64,000 nt of DNA, from NCBI RefSeq assembly GCF_018861755.1, contig NZ_JAHLEF010000002.1, positions 124,001-188,000 of the forward strand, given 5' to 3'. Shown here in pieces: positions 34,819 to 43,544 of this stretch. The notes below the pieces were generated by a model. The model did not search any database. It was not told the DNA's origin and saw only the letters and a list, made by a program, of their open reading frames with translations. Within the stretch, counting starts at the first letter, position 1. The number at the start of each line of letters is the position of its first letter. Source of the DNA: Clostridium sp. CF012 (lineage in GTDB: Bacteria; Bacillota; Clostridia; Clostridiales; Clostridiaceae). Both the position numbers and the translations under genes were made by a program.

Positions 34819-34898
34819 CCGTTTTCTTGTTTACAATATGGTCATTATACCCTATACTTAATTTGAAAAACTTATTATATATTTGAAGGGGGTGAATT

Positions 34899-34927
34899 TA
34901 TCAAAAGTTTAAATTTCACTTTTGATA
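34899..34927 (+). promoter_or_regulatory. 10-bp inverted repeat at the start of the BusR-like gene
   Basis: TATCAAAAGT, nine bases, ACTTTTGATA: a perfect stem sitting between a strong GGGGGTG ribosome-site-like sequence (34887-34894) and the first possible start codons. It could be an autoregulatory operator or an mRNA hairpin controlling translation. Confidence 0.5.
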
Positions 34928-35563
34928 AAAACAAGAATGCAAAATAACTCTACTTTAAAGCCTGTATATCAAAAAATAGCTATAGATATTGCTAATAGAA
35001 TAGTATCTGGGGATCTTTCAATAGGTGATAAGCTACATGGGCGTTCTTCACTTGCAAGTAAATATAATGTGTCACCAGAAACTGTAAGAAGATCTATAAG
35101 TCTTTTAAGTGACATGGATATAGTGAAAGTAACAAAAGGCAGCGGGATTGTTATAAACTCAGTAGATAATTGTTTGCAGTTTATAGATAAATTTAAAGAT
35201 ATAGATTCTATAACTTCTATTAAAAAAAATATTGTGGATTTGCTTGAAAAGAAAAAAGAGTTGGATAAAAATATAGAACATTCTATTGAAGAACTAGTAG
35301 ATTATTCTAGCAGATTTAAAAATAGCAACCCATTCATACCTTTTGAGTTTGAAATACACTCTAACATGAGTATAATAGATAAAACTATATCTCAAGTTAA
35401 ATTTTGGCAAAATACAGGCGCAACTATAATTGGTATAAGGCGAGATGATGAATTAATACTTTCTCCTGGACCAAAAACAGTATTTAAAGATAATGATATA
35501 TTTATAGTGATTTGTAGCGAAAATAGTTATTATAGAATTAAAGACTTTCTTAAAGAAAGCTAA
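34922..35563 (+). CDS. GntR/RCK_C transcription regulator, BusR-like (c-di-AMP sensor)
   Basis: A 213-residue protein. An N-terminal GntR-type winged helix (about 12-75: YQKIAIDIANRIVSGDLSIG, KYNVSPETVRRSISLL) is followed by a coiled coil (about 100-135) and a C-terminal RCK_C/TrkA_C domain (about 140-213: TGATIIGIRRDDELILSPGP). This is the domain order and length of BusR from lactococci and streptococci, which binds cyclic di-AMP and represses betaine-uptake genes, and two Bus/Opu-type operons follow directly. The start is uncertain: TTG at 34922 or ATG at 34937, neither with a good ribosome site. Terminated at 35583. Confidence 0.82.
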   Translation: MIKTRMQNNSTLKPVYQKIAIDIANRIVSGDLSIGDKLHGRSSLASKYNVSPETVRRSISLLSDMDIVKVTKGSGIVINSVDNCLQFIDKFKDIDSITSIKKNIVDLLEKKKELDKNIEHSIEELVDYSSRFKNSNPFIPFEFEIHSNMSIIDKTISQVKFWQNTGATIIGIRRDDELILSPGPKTVFKDNDIFIVICSENSYYRIKDFLKES

Positions 35564-35582
35564 AAATTTAAATGTGCCTTAA

Positions 35583-35628
35583 CCCTTACCTCACAGATAT
35601 TTGATAATGTGATGTAAGGGCTTTTTTT
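35583..35628 (+). terminator. Terminator of the BusR-like gene
   Basis: A 12-bp stem (CCCTTACCTCAC/GTGATGTAAGGG, one mismatch) with a 14-nt loop, followed by CTTTTTTTAT. Confidence 0.85.
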
Positions 35629-35770
35629 ATAAATATCACTATAGAAAAAGGAGAATTAGTTGTTCTTATCACTTTATTTTTATTCAAATCTAAAATATTC
35701 AACAAATTATAAAAAAATATTATAATATACCTTAATAAGGGAATAATAAATTCCACATAATAATACATTC

Positions 35771-35814
35771 TTTACAAAGTAACAACTCAATGTTATGCTT
35801 AAGTTGTTACTTTG
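35771..35814 (+). promoter_or_regulatory. Promoter and predicted BusR-type operator, osmolyte operon 1
   Basis: The promoter is TTTACA, 17 bp, TATGCT. A perfect 13-bp inverted repeat, CAAAGTAACAACT (35775-35787) and its complement (35802-35814), has one arm in the spacer and the other just past the -10. The same element stands before operon 2. It lies about 22 bp before the start codon. Confidence 0.72.
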
Positions 35815-35836
35815 CAATAATTAAGGAGGCCATACA

Positions 35837-36970
35837 TTGATCCAATTTAAAAATGTAAACAAAAGCATAAATGGTAAAGTTATATTAAAAGATATAAATA
35901 TTACTATAGAGAAAGGACAATTAGTCGTTTTTATCGGACCTAGTGGTTGTGGAAAAACTACTACATTAAAAATGATTAATAAATTACTAACTCCAACTTC
36001 TGGCGAGATTTTAATTGATGAGGAAAAAATCGGAGAGAAAAATACTATAAAGCTTAGACGTAACATGGGTTACGTAATACAACAAGCCGGACTTCTTCCC
36101 CATTTAACTATAGGTGAAAATATTGGCTTAATAGCATCTATTGAAAAAATGCCAAAGGATAAAATAGAGGCTAAGGTCCATGAATTATTAAATCTAGTAG
36201 GACTAGATCCTGATGATTATATGAATAAATACCCTAAGCAGCTTAGTGGAGGCCAACAACAAAGAGTAGGTGTGGCAAGGGCTCTTGTAATGGATCCTGA
36301 TGTAATACTCATGGATGAACCTTTTAGTGCACTAGACCCTATAACAAAAACCCAACTTCAAGATGAGATATTTAATATACAACAAAATTTCAAGAAAACT
36401 ATAATATTTGTAACTCATGATATGGATGAGGCCCTAAAACTCGGTGATAAAATCTGTATCCTTGATGCTGGAAGCGTAGTTCAATTTGATACTCCAGAGG
36501 AAATATTGAAAAATCCTATTAATGACTTTGTACGGGACTTTGTAGGTAAAAACAGAATATGGAATCAGCCTGAACTAATTAAGGCAAAAGATATTATGAT
36601 AGAAATGCCTATTAAATCAGTTGGTGAGCGAACAATTTTGCAAGCAATTGAGATAATGAAATCTAGTCATGTGGATAGTTTACTTGTGGTAGATAAAGCT
36701 AACCTTTTATGTGGACTTGTAACCTTAAAACAAATTAGATCAAATCCAGATAAAACTAAAAAGCTTAAAGATATAATGGAAAAGGATCTTTTAACAGTAA
36801 ATAACGAAGATTCTATAATTGATATATTAGAAATGATAAAGAGTGAAAATATAAGCTTTGTACCTGTAATAGATGAAAACTCAAAACTGTCAGGGCTAAT
36901 TACCAAGAGCAGCCTTTTATCTATCTTAAGTAACCAGTTTATAGATGAGGAGGTAGACGATAATGAGTAG
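35837..36970 (+). CDS. OpuC/Bus-type osmolyte ABC transporter ATPase with CBS pair, copy 1 (TTG start)
   Basis: A 377-residue energy-coupling subunit for glycine betaine/carnitine/choline uptake. Walker A is GPSGCGKTT (about 33), signature LSGGQQQR (about 135), Walker B VILMDEPFSALDP (about 155) and the switch His in FVTHDMDEA. Two CBS domains (about 250-305 and 315-370) fit ionic-strength or c-di-AMP sensing as in OpuA/OpuCA. The TTG start follows AAGGAGG. Its last eight bases overlap the fused permease gene. The copy 3 kb downstream is almost identical. Confidence 0.93.
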   Translation: MIQFKNVNKSINGKVILKDINITIEKGQLVVFIGPSGCGKTTTLKMINKLLTPTSGEILIDEEKIGEKNTIKLRRNMGYVIQQAGLLPHLTIGENIGLIASIEKMPKDKIEAKVHELLNLVGLDPDDYMNKYPKQLSGGQQQRVGVARALVMDPDVILMDEPFSALDPITKTQLQDEIFNIQQNFKKTIIFVTHDMDEALKLGDKICILDAGSVVQFDTPEEILKNPINDFVRDFVGKNRIWNQPELIKAKDIMIEMPIKSVGERTILQAIEIMKSSHVDSLLVVDKANLLCGLVTLKQIRSNPDKTKKLKDIMEKDLLTVNNEDSIIDILEMIKSENISFVPVIDENSKLSGLITKSSLLSILSNQFIDEEVDDNE

Positions 36971-38540
36971 TATAAATTCTTTTATAAAATTCGTAATAGA
37001 GAGAAAGTCTGAAATTTTAAATTTATTAATGCAACATATCCAACTAACTATATTTTCAATTTTAATTGCTATTGCAATTGCTATACCCCTTGGGATACTT
37101 ATAGTTAGATATAGAAAGCTTGCGGCCCCTATTATTGGGTTTACGAATATAGTTCAATCTATACCAAGTTTAGCATTGCTAGGATTTTTAATTCCTATAC
37201 TTGGAATTGGAAGTAAACCAGCAATTATTATGGTAGTTATGTATTCTCTTCTACCTATTGTAAAAAGCACATATACAGGACTCACTAATATAGATCCTTC
37301 ACTTATTGAAGCAGCCAAGGGTATGGGACTTACTGAAACACAGGTACTTCTCAAAGTTAGGTTCCCACTAGCTATGCCAATAATAATGTCAGGTGTTAGA
37401 ATATCTTCAGTTACAGCAGTAGGACTTATGACCATAGCCGCTTTCATAGGCGCTGGCGGTCTGGGATATTTAGTGTTTTCTGGTGTTTCAACTGTTAATA
37501 ATAATATGATACTCGCTGGAGCTATTCCTGCTTGTTTCCTTGCTATTTTTCTAGACATAATTATAGGTAAGGTAGAAAATATAGTAATTCCTATTGGAAT
37601 AAGAACTACTCCTGTTAAACCACGAAAAGCTAATTCTATTTTTAACAACAAAAAATTTAAACTTGGAGCCTTGATACTCGCACTTTTACTGGTCATATCC
37701 TCAGTAGCCTTCAGTTTTATTAAATCTAAAGATACTATTGTGGTAGGCTCTAAAAACTTTAATGAACAATTATTGCTTGGAGATATGGTAGCCTCTTTAA
37801 TAGAAAGTAAAACCAATATTAAAGTTGAAAGAAAATTAAATTTAGGAGGCACTGCAGTAGTATTTAGTGCTATGCAATCAAAAAATGTAGATATATATGT
37901 AGAATATACTGGAACCGGACTTGTAAATATACTTAAAAAAACCACTATGACGGATCCAACTAAAGTTTATAATGTGATGAAAACTGATTTTGCTAAAAAT
38001 TATGACATGGAAGTAATGAATCCCTTAGGATTTAACAACACTTATGTAATTGCAGTAAAACAAGATTTTGCTAAGAAAAATAATTTAAAGGCTATTTCTG
38101 ATTTAGCAAAAATAAGTCCTACATTAAATGCGGGAGTTACTATGGAATTTGCAAATAGGCCAGATGGTTTCCCTGGAGTTCAAAAATCATATGGTTTAAA
38201 TTTCAAAAGTGTAAAAGGTATAGATGGTGGACTTAGGTATACGGCTCTTGAAAAAGGTGAAACCCAGGTTTTAGATGCCTTTGCTACAGATGGGTTACTT
38301 AAAAAATTCAATCTTCAGCTTTTAAAAGATGATAAGAATTTTTTCCCACCTTACTATGCAGTTCCTGTAATAAGAGCAGAAACCTTAAAGAAATATCCTG
38401 AGCTTAAAGAAATATTACTGTCTTTAGAAAATAAAATTGATGATAAAACCATGAGAGAGCTCAACTATAGAGTAGACAATGGAGAACAATCGAGAAAAGT
38501 TGCAGAAGACTTTTTAAAGTCAATAAACTTGATGAAATAA
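36963..38540 (+). CDS. OpuC/Bus-type permease fused to substrate-binding protein, copy 1
   Basis: A 525-residue fusion. The permease (about 1-215) has six helices and the EAA-like loop IEAAKGMGLTETQVLLKVRFPLAMP. A further helix (about 230-252) tethers an external binding domain (about 255-525) that starts DTIVVGSKNFNEQLLLGDMV and includes the TGTGLV and FFPPYYAVPVIR segments of OpuBC/ProX-type binders. The permease-binder fusion is the layout of lactococcal BusAB. It imports compatible solutes such as betaine under osmotic stress. It is coupled to the ATPase by an eight-base overlap. Confidence 0.92.
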   Translation: MSSINSFIKFVIERKSEILNLLMQHIQLTIFSILIAIAIAIPLGILIVRYRKLAAPIIGFTNIVQSIPSLALLGFLIPILGIGSKPAIIMVVMYSLLPIVKSTYTGLTNIDPSLIEAAKGMGLTETQVLLKVRFPLAMPIIMSGVRISSVTAVGLMTIAAFIGAGGLGYLVFSGVSTVNNNMILAGAIPACFLAIFLDIIIGKVENIVIPIGIRTTPVKPRKANSIFNNKKFKLGALILALLLVISSVAFSFIKSKDTIVVGSKNFNEQLLLGDMVASLIESKTNIKVERKLNLGGTAVVFSAMQSKNVDIYVEYTGTGLVNILKKTTMTDPTKVYNVMKTDFAKNYDMEVMNPLGFNNTYVIAVKQDFAKKNNLKAISDLAKISPTLNAGVTMEFANRPDGFPGVQKSYGLNFKSVKGIDGGLRYTALEKGETQVLDAFATDGLLKKFNLQLLKDDKNFFPPYYAVPVIRAETLKKYPELKEILLSLENKIDDKTMRELNYRVDNGEQSRKVAEDFLKSINLMK

Positions 38541-38547
38541 ATTAAAA

Positions 38548-38588
38548 GAGCGTGATATACTAGCAAATTAGTATATCACGCTCCTTTT
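38548..38588 (+). terminator. Terminator of osmolyte operon 1
   Basis: A perfect 15-bp stem (GAGCGTGATATACTA) around a GCAAAT loop, followed by CTTTTAA. Confidence 0.9.
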
Positions 38589-38655
38589 AAGCCTCTTAGA
38601 GGACTTTACGGTGCCTCACTGGAAATTTACTCCTTATTGGTATAAACATGCATTC

Positions 38656-38698
38656 TTTACAAAGTAACAACTTGATGATATACTTAAGTTGTTACTTT
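38656..38698 (+). promoter_or_regulatory. Promoter and predicted BusR-type operator, osmolyte operon 2
   Basis: TTTACA, 17 bp, TATACT, with AAAGTAACAACTT (38661-38673) and its exact complement (38686-38698) placed as in operon 1. The 22 bases across the -35 box and left arm are the same in both operons apart from the terminal base. The spacer between arms is 12 bp here and 14 bp in operon 1. Confidence 0.72.
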
Positions 38699-38720
38699 TA
38701 GTAATTAAGGAGGCTATATT

Positions 38721-39857
38721 TTGATTGAGTTTAAACATGTAAATAAAAGCATAAACGGCAAGGTTATATTAAAGGATATAAATATCACTATAGAAAAAGG
38801 ACAATTAGTTGTTTTTATCGGACCTAGTGGTTGTGGAAAAACTACAACACTAAAAATGATAAATAAATTACTAACTCCAACTTCTGGTGAAATTCTAATA
38901 GATGGGGATAAAATTGGAGATAAAAATACTATAAAGCTTAGACGTAACATGGGCTATGTTATACAACAAGCAGGGCTCCTTCCTCACTTAACTATAGGTG
39001 AAAACATTGGGCTAATAGCATCTATAGAAAAGATGCCAAAGGATAAAATAGAGAAGAAAGTTCTTGAATTATTAAATTTAGTAGGACTAGCTCCTGAGGA
39101 TTATCTCAGTAAATACCCTAAGCAGCTTAGTGGTGGCCAACAGCAAAGAGTTGGAGTGGCAAGGGCTCTTGTAATGGACCCTGATGTAATATTAATGGAC
39201 GAGCCCTTTAGTGCACTAGACCCAATAACTAAAACACAACTTCAAGATGAGATATTCAATATACAACAAAACTTCAAGAAAACCATAATATTTGTAACTC
39301 ATGATATGGATGAGGCACTAAAACTTGGAGATAAAATTTGTATCCTAGATGCTGGATCAGTAGTTCAATTTGATACTCCAGAGGAACTATTAAAAAACCC
39401 TATTAATGACTTTGTACGAGACTTTGTAGGTAAAAACAGAATATGGAATCAGCCTGAACTAATTAAGGCAAAAGATATTATGATAGAAATGCCTATAAAA
39501 TCAGTTGGAGAACGAACGATTTTGCAAGCAATTGAAATAATGAAGTCTAGTCATGTAGATAGCTTGCTTGTGGTAGATAAAGCTAACCTTTTATGTGGAC
39601 TTGTTACCTTAAAACAAATTAGGAAAAATCCAGATAAAACTAAAATGCTTAAGGATATAATGATAAAAGATATTATAACGGTAAATAACGAAGATTCTAT
39701 AATTGATGTATTAGAAATCATAAAGAAAGAAGACATAAGCTTTGTTCCAGTACTCGATGATAACTTAAAGCTATCAGGGCTTATTACCAAGAGCAGCCTT
39801 TTATCTATATTAAGTAATCAATTTATAGATGATGAGGAGGTAGATGACAATGAATAG
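38721..39857 (+). CDS. OpuC/Bus-type ABC transporter ATPase with CBS pair, copy 2 (TTG start)
   Basis: A 378-residue paralogue of the ATPase at 35837, with about nine in ten residues identical by eye, the same Walker A, LSGGQQQR signature and CBS pair, and the same TTG start behind AAGGAGG. Differences cluster in the second CBS domain (IMIKDIITV against IMEKDLLTV) and the C-terminus (DDEEVDDNE), so the two pumps may be tuned differently. It overlaps the next gene by 14 bases. Confidence 0.93.
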   Translation: MIEFKHVNKSINGKVILKDINITIEKGQLVVFIGPSGCGKTTTLKMINKLLTPTSGEILIDGDKIGDKNTIKLRRNMGYVIQQAGLLPHLTIGENIGLIASIEKMPKDKIEKKVLELLNLVGLAPEDYLSKYPKQLSGGQQQRVGVARALVMDPDVILMDEPFSALDPITKTQLQDEIFNIQQNFKKTIIFVTHDMDEALKLGDKICILDAGSVVQFDTPEELLKNPINDFVRDFVGKNRIWNQPELIKAKDIMIEMPIKSVGERTILQAIEIMKSSHVDSLLVVDKANLLCGLVTLKQIRKNPDKTKMLKDIMIKDIITVNNEDSIIDVLEIIKKEDISFVPVLDDNLKLSGLITKSSLLSILSNQFIDDEEVDDNE

Positions 39858-41424
39858 TATAACTGCTTTTATAAAATTCGTCGTAGAGAGAAAAGATGAA
39901 ATATCAAATTTACTTATGCAACATATTCAACTAACTATATTTTCAATTTTAATGTCTGTAATAATTGCAATACCCTTAGCAATACTTATAGTTAGATTTA
40001 GAAAATTTGCAGCTCCAGTCATTGGTTTTACAAATATAGTACAATCTATACCTAGTTTAGCACTTTTGGGATTTTTAATACCGGTAGTTGGTATCGGCAG
40101 TAAGCCCGCAATTATTATGGTAGTTATGTATTCTCTTCTACCTATTGTAAAAAACACCTATACTGGACTCACTAACATAAGCCCTGCACTTATTGAAGCT
40201 TCAGATGGTATGGGACTTACCCAAACTCAGGTACTTCTAAAAGTTCGTTTCCCACTAGCTATGCCTATCATAATGTCAGGTGTTAGAGTGTCCTCAGTTA
40301 CAGCAGTAGGCCTTATGACCATAGCCGCATTTATAGGTGCTGGTGGTCTTGGATACTTAGTGTTCTCTGGTGTTTCAACTGTTAATAATAATATGATTCT
40401 AGCTGGAGCTATTCCTGCTTGTTTACTTGCTGTCATTCTAGATTTCATTTTAGGCAAGGTAGAAAACATAGTAGTTCCAGAAGGCATAAGAACTACGACT
40501 AAAGTCAGAAAAACTAATAAATTATTTAAGAACAAAAAATTTAAAATTGGAGCTTCAGTATTAGCTCTTATACTGATAATATCATCAGTAGCTTTAAGTT
40601 TTAATAAAAGTAAAAATACAATAGTTATAGGCTCTAAAAATTACAATGAACAAATAATACTTGGAAATATGGTAGCCTCACTAATAGAAAATAAGACCAA
40701 ATATAAAGTAGAAAGAAAGTTTAATTTAGGAGGAACTGCTGTAATATTTAATGCTATGAAATCTAAAAATTTAGATTGTTATGTTGAATATACTGGAACA
40801 GCGCTTATAACTATCCTAAAAAAACCTTCTATGAGCGATCCAGCTAAAGTTTATGATATAGTAAAATCGGATTTTGCTAAAAATTATGGTATAGAGTTTA
40901 TGAAACCCATAGGTTTTAATAACGCATATATAATAGCAGTAAACAAAGAGCTTGCTAAAAAAAATAATTTGAAGACTGTTTCTGATTTAGCAAAAATAAG
41001 TCCAACACTAAATGCTGGGTTTACTATGGAATTTACAAATAGATCAGACGGTTATCCTGGGCTTCAAAAAAAATATAATCTAAACTTTAAAAGTGTAAAA
41101 GGTATAGATGGCGGACTTAGATATACTGCACTTGATAAAAATGAAACCCAAGTTCTAGATGCAAACTCTACGGATGGATTATTACAGAAATTCGATCTTT
41201 CACTATTAAAAGATGATAAGAATTTCTTCCCGCCTTACAATCCAGTTCCTATAGTTCGCGCAGATTCATTGAAAAAATTCCCCGAATTAAAGGGATTATT
41301 ACTACAACTCGAGGGAAAAGTCAGCGATGAAGAAATGCAAAAGCTGAATTTAAAAGCAGATAATGGAGAGGATCCTAAAACAGTTGCAGAAGACTTTTTA
41401 AGATCAAAAAATTTAATAGATTAA
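39844..41424 (+). CDS. OpuC/Bus-type permease fused to substrate-binding protein, copy 2
   Basis: A 526-residue paralogue of the fusion at 36963. The permease half is highly conserved, while the binding half is more divergent (NTIVIGSKNYNEQIILGNM; FFPPYNPVPIVR in place of FFPPYYAVPVIR). This pattern is what one expects if the two transporters differ in solute preference. Membrane plus exterior. The ATG follows GAGGAGG inside the upstream gene. Confidence 0.92.
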   Translation: MTMNSITAFIKFVVERKDEISNLLMQHIQLTIFSILMSVIIAIPLAILIVRFRKFAAPVIGFTNIVQSIPSLALLGFLIPVVGIGSKPAIIMVVMYSLLPIVKNTYTGLTNISPALIEASDGMGLTQTQVLLKVRFPLAMPIIMSGVRVSSVTAVGLMTIAAFIGAGGLGYLVFSGVSTVNNNMILAGAIPACLLAVILDFILGKVENIVVPEGIRTTTKVRKTNKLFKNKKFKIGASVLALILIISSVALSFNKSKNTIVIGSKNYNEQIILGNMVASLIENKTKYKVERKFNLGGTAVIFNAMKSKNLDCYVEYTGTALITILKKPSMSDPAKVYDIVKSDFAKNYGIEFMKPIGFNNAYIIAVNKELAKKNNLKTVSDLAKISPTLNAGFTMEFTNRSDGYPGLQKKYNLNFKSVKGIDGGLRYTALDKNETQVLDANSTDGLLQKFDLSLLKDDKNFFPPYNPVPIVRADSLKKFPELKGLLLQLEGKVSDEEMQKLNLKADNGEDPKTVAEDFLRSKNLID

Positions 41425-41430
41425 ATTAGA

Positions 41431-41467
41431 AAAAGCGAGATATGTTTTAATACCATATCTCGCTTTT
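41431..41467. terminator. Bidirectional terminator between osmolyte operon 2 and the LCP gene
   Basis: A perfect 14-bp stem (AAAAGCGAGATATG) around a TTTTAATAC loop with T-runs on both sides. A second hairpin (GGAAATGTAGCTAGA with partner, 41469-41512) follows. Confidence 0.85.
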
Positions 41468-41558
41468 CGGAAATGTAGCTAGATTTGTGTAAACAACTCT
41501 AGCTACATTTCCTACTCTACAATATTAGTAGCTGACTAGCATTGTTTATTATCTAACT

Positions 41559-41581
41559 TGCCACTTGCCACGTGGGTGGCA
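41559..41581 (+). repeat. 23-bp TGCCAC...GTGGCA repeat, copy 3
   Basis: It touches the stop codon of the LCP gene. Read in the gene's direction it begins at the base after TAG. Copy 1 also stands just after a stop codon, in the same orientation relative to its gene. Confidence 0.85.
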
Positions 41582-42631
41582 CTACTTTGGCTTTATGTCC
41601 TCGTAAATAAATTTATGGAGTTGCTCTGCCGTAGCCTCTAAATCAGTAACCAAATACCACACTCCATCCATCGTTTTACCTTTGCAGTATCCATCAATTG
41701 GAAATCTCTCCTTCTCCAAGGTGGTAATATTAGAGGTAAACACTTTTGTGCCAAGCTTTATTATGTCTATACTATTAATGCTTGTTTCTGTATATGGTAG
41801 AAGCTTAGAAACAACAGATGGGAATTTCGTTATCCCTAGGGACTGAATTTTTTTAAGCATAGCGGATAATACCGTCCTTTGCCTTTCGGTTCTCACAAAA
41901 TCCCCACCGGCAGTATAACGTATTCGTGAATATGCTACAGCTTGTAGTCCGCTTAGAGTCTGGGGTCCCGATTTTGTAACCTGAGGCACCGATTTTTTTT
42001 CAATATTAGCAACTTCAGTCATATAGCTGTTTATTAAGCTAATTTCATCTGCCTGAACATCTATAATTACTCCTCCCATTACATCTATTATCTTTTCTAA
42101 ATTAAAAAAATCAACGCTGGCATAAGCTTTAATATCTAAATTGAAATTCTCATTAAGAGTTCTTATGGCAAGTTGTGGCCCCCCGTATGCATAGGCATGG
42201 TTAATCTTTGTGTCACCATGATTCTTAATTGCTACATAAGTATCTCTCATAATAGAAGATATTTTTATTTTCTTGTGCACCGTATCTATAGAAACTATCA
42301 TTATGGCATCTGAACGACTTGGCTCATTTGCAGCTCTTCTATCCACACCGAAAAAGGCAATATTTATTATTTCAGTGCCCACTTCTTCTTTTAAAGGAAC
42401 TTCTTGTTTTAAAGGGACATCTTGTATTATTGGTAATTCATTTTTTGATGTTACTTCTTGTTTTTGAGGTATTTTAGGCTTAATACCTAGCTCCTCATCG
42501 GTTTGTATTATTTTTGTAGTGTTTATTTTACTAAGTTTATAGAATGTGTAACTAATTGTTACGCTAACTGCTAGTACAACAATAATAAATACACCTAAAA
42601 ATAGCTTCATCCATGGTTTTATTTTACTCAT
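41582..42631 (-). CDS. LytR-CpsA-Psr (LCP) family glycopolymer transferase
   Basis: A 349-residue membrane-anchored enzyme that attaches teichoic acid or capsule-like polymers from their lipid carrier to peptidoglycan. There is one N-terminal helix (about 8-31), a linker with short repeats (VPLKQEVPLKEEV, about 68-85), and an LCP domain with the pyrophosphate-binding residues in FGVDRR, SRSDAIMIVSID, SIMRDTYV and the later YSRIRYTAGGDFVRTERQR. It sits next to the exopolysaccharide locus, whose product it probably anchors. It has its own upstream region after the terminator at 42800. Confidence 0.92.
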   Translation of the reverse strand: MSKIKPWMKLFLGVFIIVVLAVSVTISYTFYKLSKINTTKIIQTDEELGIKPKIPQKQEVTSKNELPIIQDVPLKQEVPLKEEVGTEIINIAFFGVDRRAANEPSRSDAIMIVSIDTVHKKIKISSIMRDTYVAIKNHGDTKINHAYAYGGPQLAIRTLNENFNLDIKAYASVDFFNLEKIIDVMGGVIIDVQADEISLINSYMTEVANIEKKSVPQVTKSGPQTLSGLQAVAYSRIRYTAGGDFVRTERQRTVLSAMLKKIQSLGITKFPSVVSKLLPYTETSINSIDIIKLGTKVFTSNITTLEKERFPIDGYCKGKTMDGVWYLVTDLEATAEQLHKFIYEDIKPK

Positions 42632-42799
42632 GTTTTCACCTTCTTCAATCTTTTATGTATATTTAAAAAGAGGAATATAGTCATAAAATAATACGCCCTT
42701 TATTATGTTATTCATTTGGTTATTACCTTATGACTATTTAATTAAAGAGGGTAGTGAAAATAGCATTAATGTTATTGAAATGGAAATATTTTAACGATT

Positions 42800-42848
42800 A
42801 AAAGACTACTAAGATATATTTAAATTAAATTTATCTTAGTAGTCTTTT
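42800..42848 (-). terminator. Terminator of the Wzz/BY-kinase pair
   Basis: A perfect 17-bp stem (AAAAGACTACTAAGATA), 15-nt loop, T-run on the minus strand. It separates the kinase operon from the LCP gene. Confidence 0.9.
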
Positions 42849-42875
42849 CGTGAAATATGGTTACGCCTTTCAGAT

Positions 42876-43544
42876 TTAAGAAGAACTGTAATAATTATTA
42901 TAATGCCCCTTCGCCTTCTCTGGTATTTTATTGATTACAACGCCTAAAATCTTGCCACCAACCTTTTCAATATTTTCTTTTGCACTCAATAGTAGTTTTT
43001 TTTCCAATTTTCCGTAAGATGTAATGATAATCGTCCCCTGTGCTAAGGAAGATAGAATTTGCGCATCTGTGACGGATAAAATTGGTGGCGTATCAATCAA
43101 TATAATATCGAAAGTTTCCGTTAATTCCTCTAAAATATCTTTCATTTTTGGGGTACCTAAAAGTTCTGATGGATTTGGAGGGATAGGTCCACTTGTTATT
43201 ACATATAGATTGGGCACATTTGTCGTACTAATAATTTCTTCTATTTTTTTTCCTTGGGCCAATATATTTGTAAGCCCTTGCACGTTAGACAGTAAAAATT
43301 TTTTATGGATGGATGGCTTCCTAAGATCACAATCTACTACAACCACTCGTTTATCAATTTGGGCCATTGTAATTGCTAAATTAGAAATAATCGTACTTTT
43401 CCCCTCACAAGGTAAGCTAGAAGTAATAACAATAATTTTAACTTCATCTCCTAAAGATGAAAATTGTATGTTTGTCCTAAGCGTTCTATATTGTTCTGCT
43501 ACTTGTGCTTTTAAATTCTTCAATGCTCTACCTTTGCTTAACAT
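42876..43544 (-). CDS. Bacterial tyrosine kinase, CpsD/YwqD type
   Basis: A 222-residue BY-kinase controlling chain length and export of exopolysaccharide. Walker A is SSLPCEGKSTIISNLA (about 42), Walker A' VVVDCDLRKPS (about 73), Walker B ILIDTPP (about 148), and a C-terminal tyrosine cluster HYNNYYSSS is the autophosphorylation site. It needs the activator tail of the membrane partner encoded upstream, with which it overlaps by seven bases. Confidence 0.93.
   Translation of the reverse strand: MLSKGRALKNLKAQVAEQYRTLRTNIQFSSLGDEVKIIVITSSLPCEGKSTIISNLAITMAQIDKRVVVVDCDLRKPSIHKKFLLSNVQGLTNILAQGKKIEEIISTTNVPNLYVITSGPIPPNPSELLGTPKMKDILEELTETFDIILIDTPPILSVTDAQILSSLAQGTIIITSYGKLEKKLLLSAKENIEKVGGKILGVVINKIPEKAKGHYNNYYSSS

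Noticed and set aside
35629-35836. Riboswitch before the osmolyte operons (ydaO-type c-di-AMP aptamer)
   Set aside because: The distance between predicted transcript start and start codon is only about 30 bases, too short for an aptamer; the inverted repeat fits a protein operator.
35586-36066. Minus-strand open frames over the start of osmolyte operon 1 (and the same at 38714)
   Set aside because: They repeat only because the two ATPase genes are duplicates; there is no ribosome site and they overlap a firm gene.
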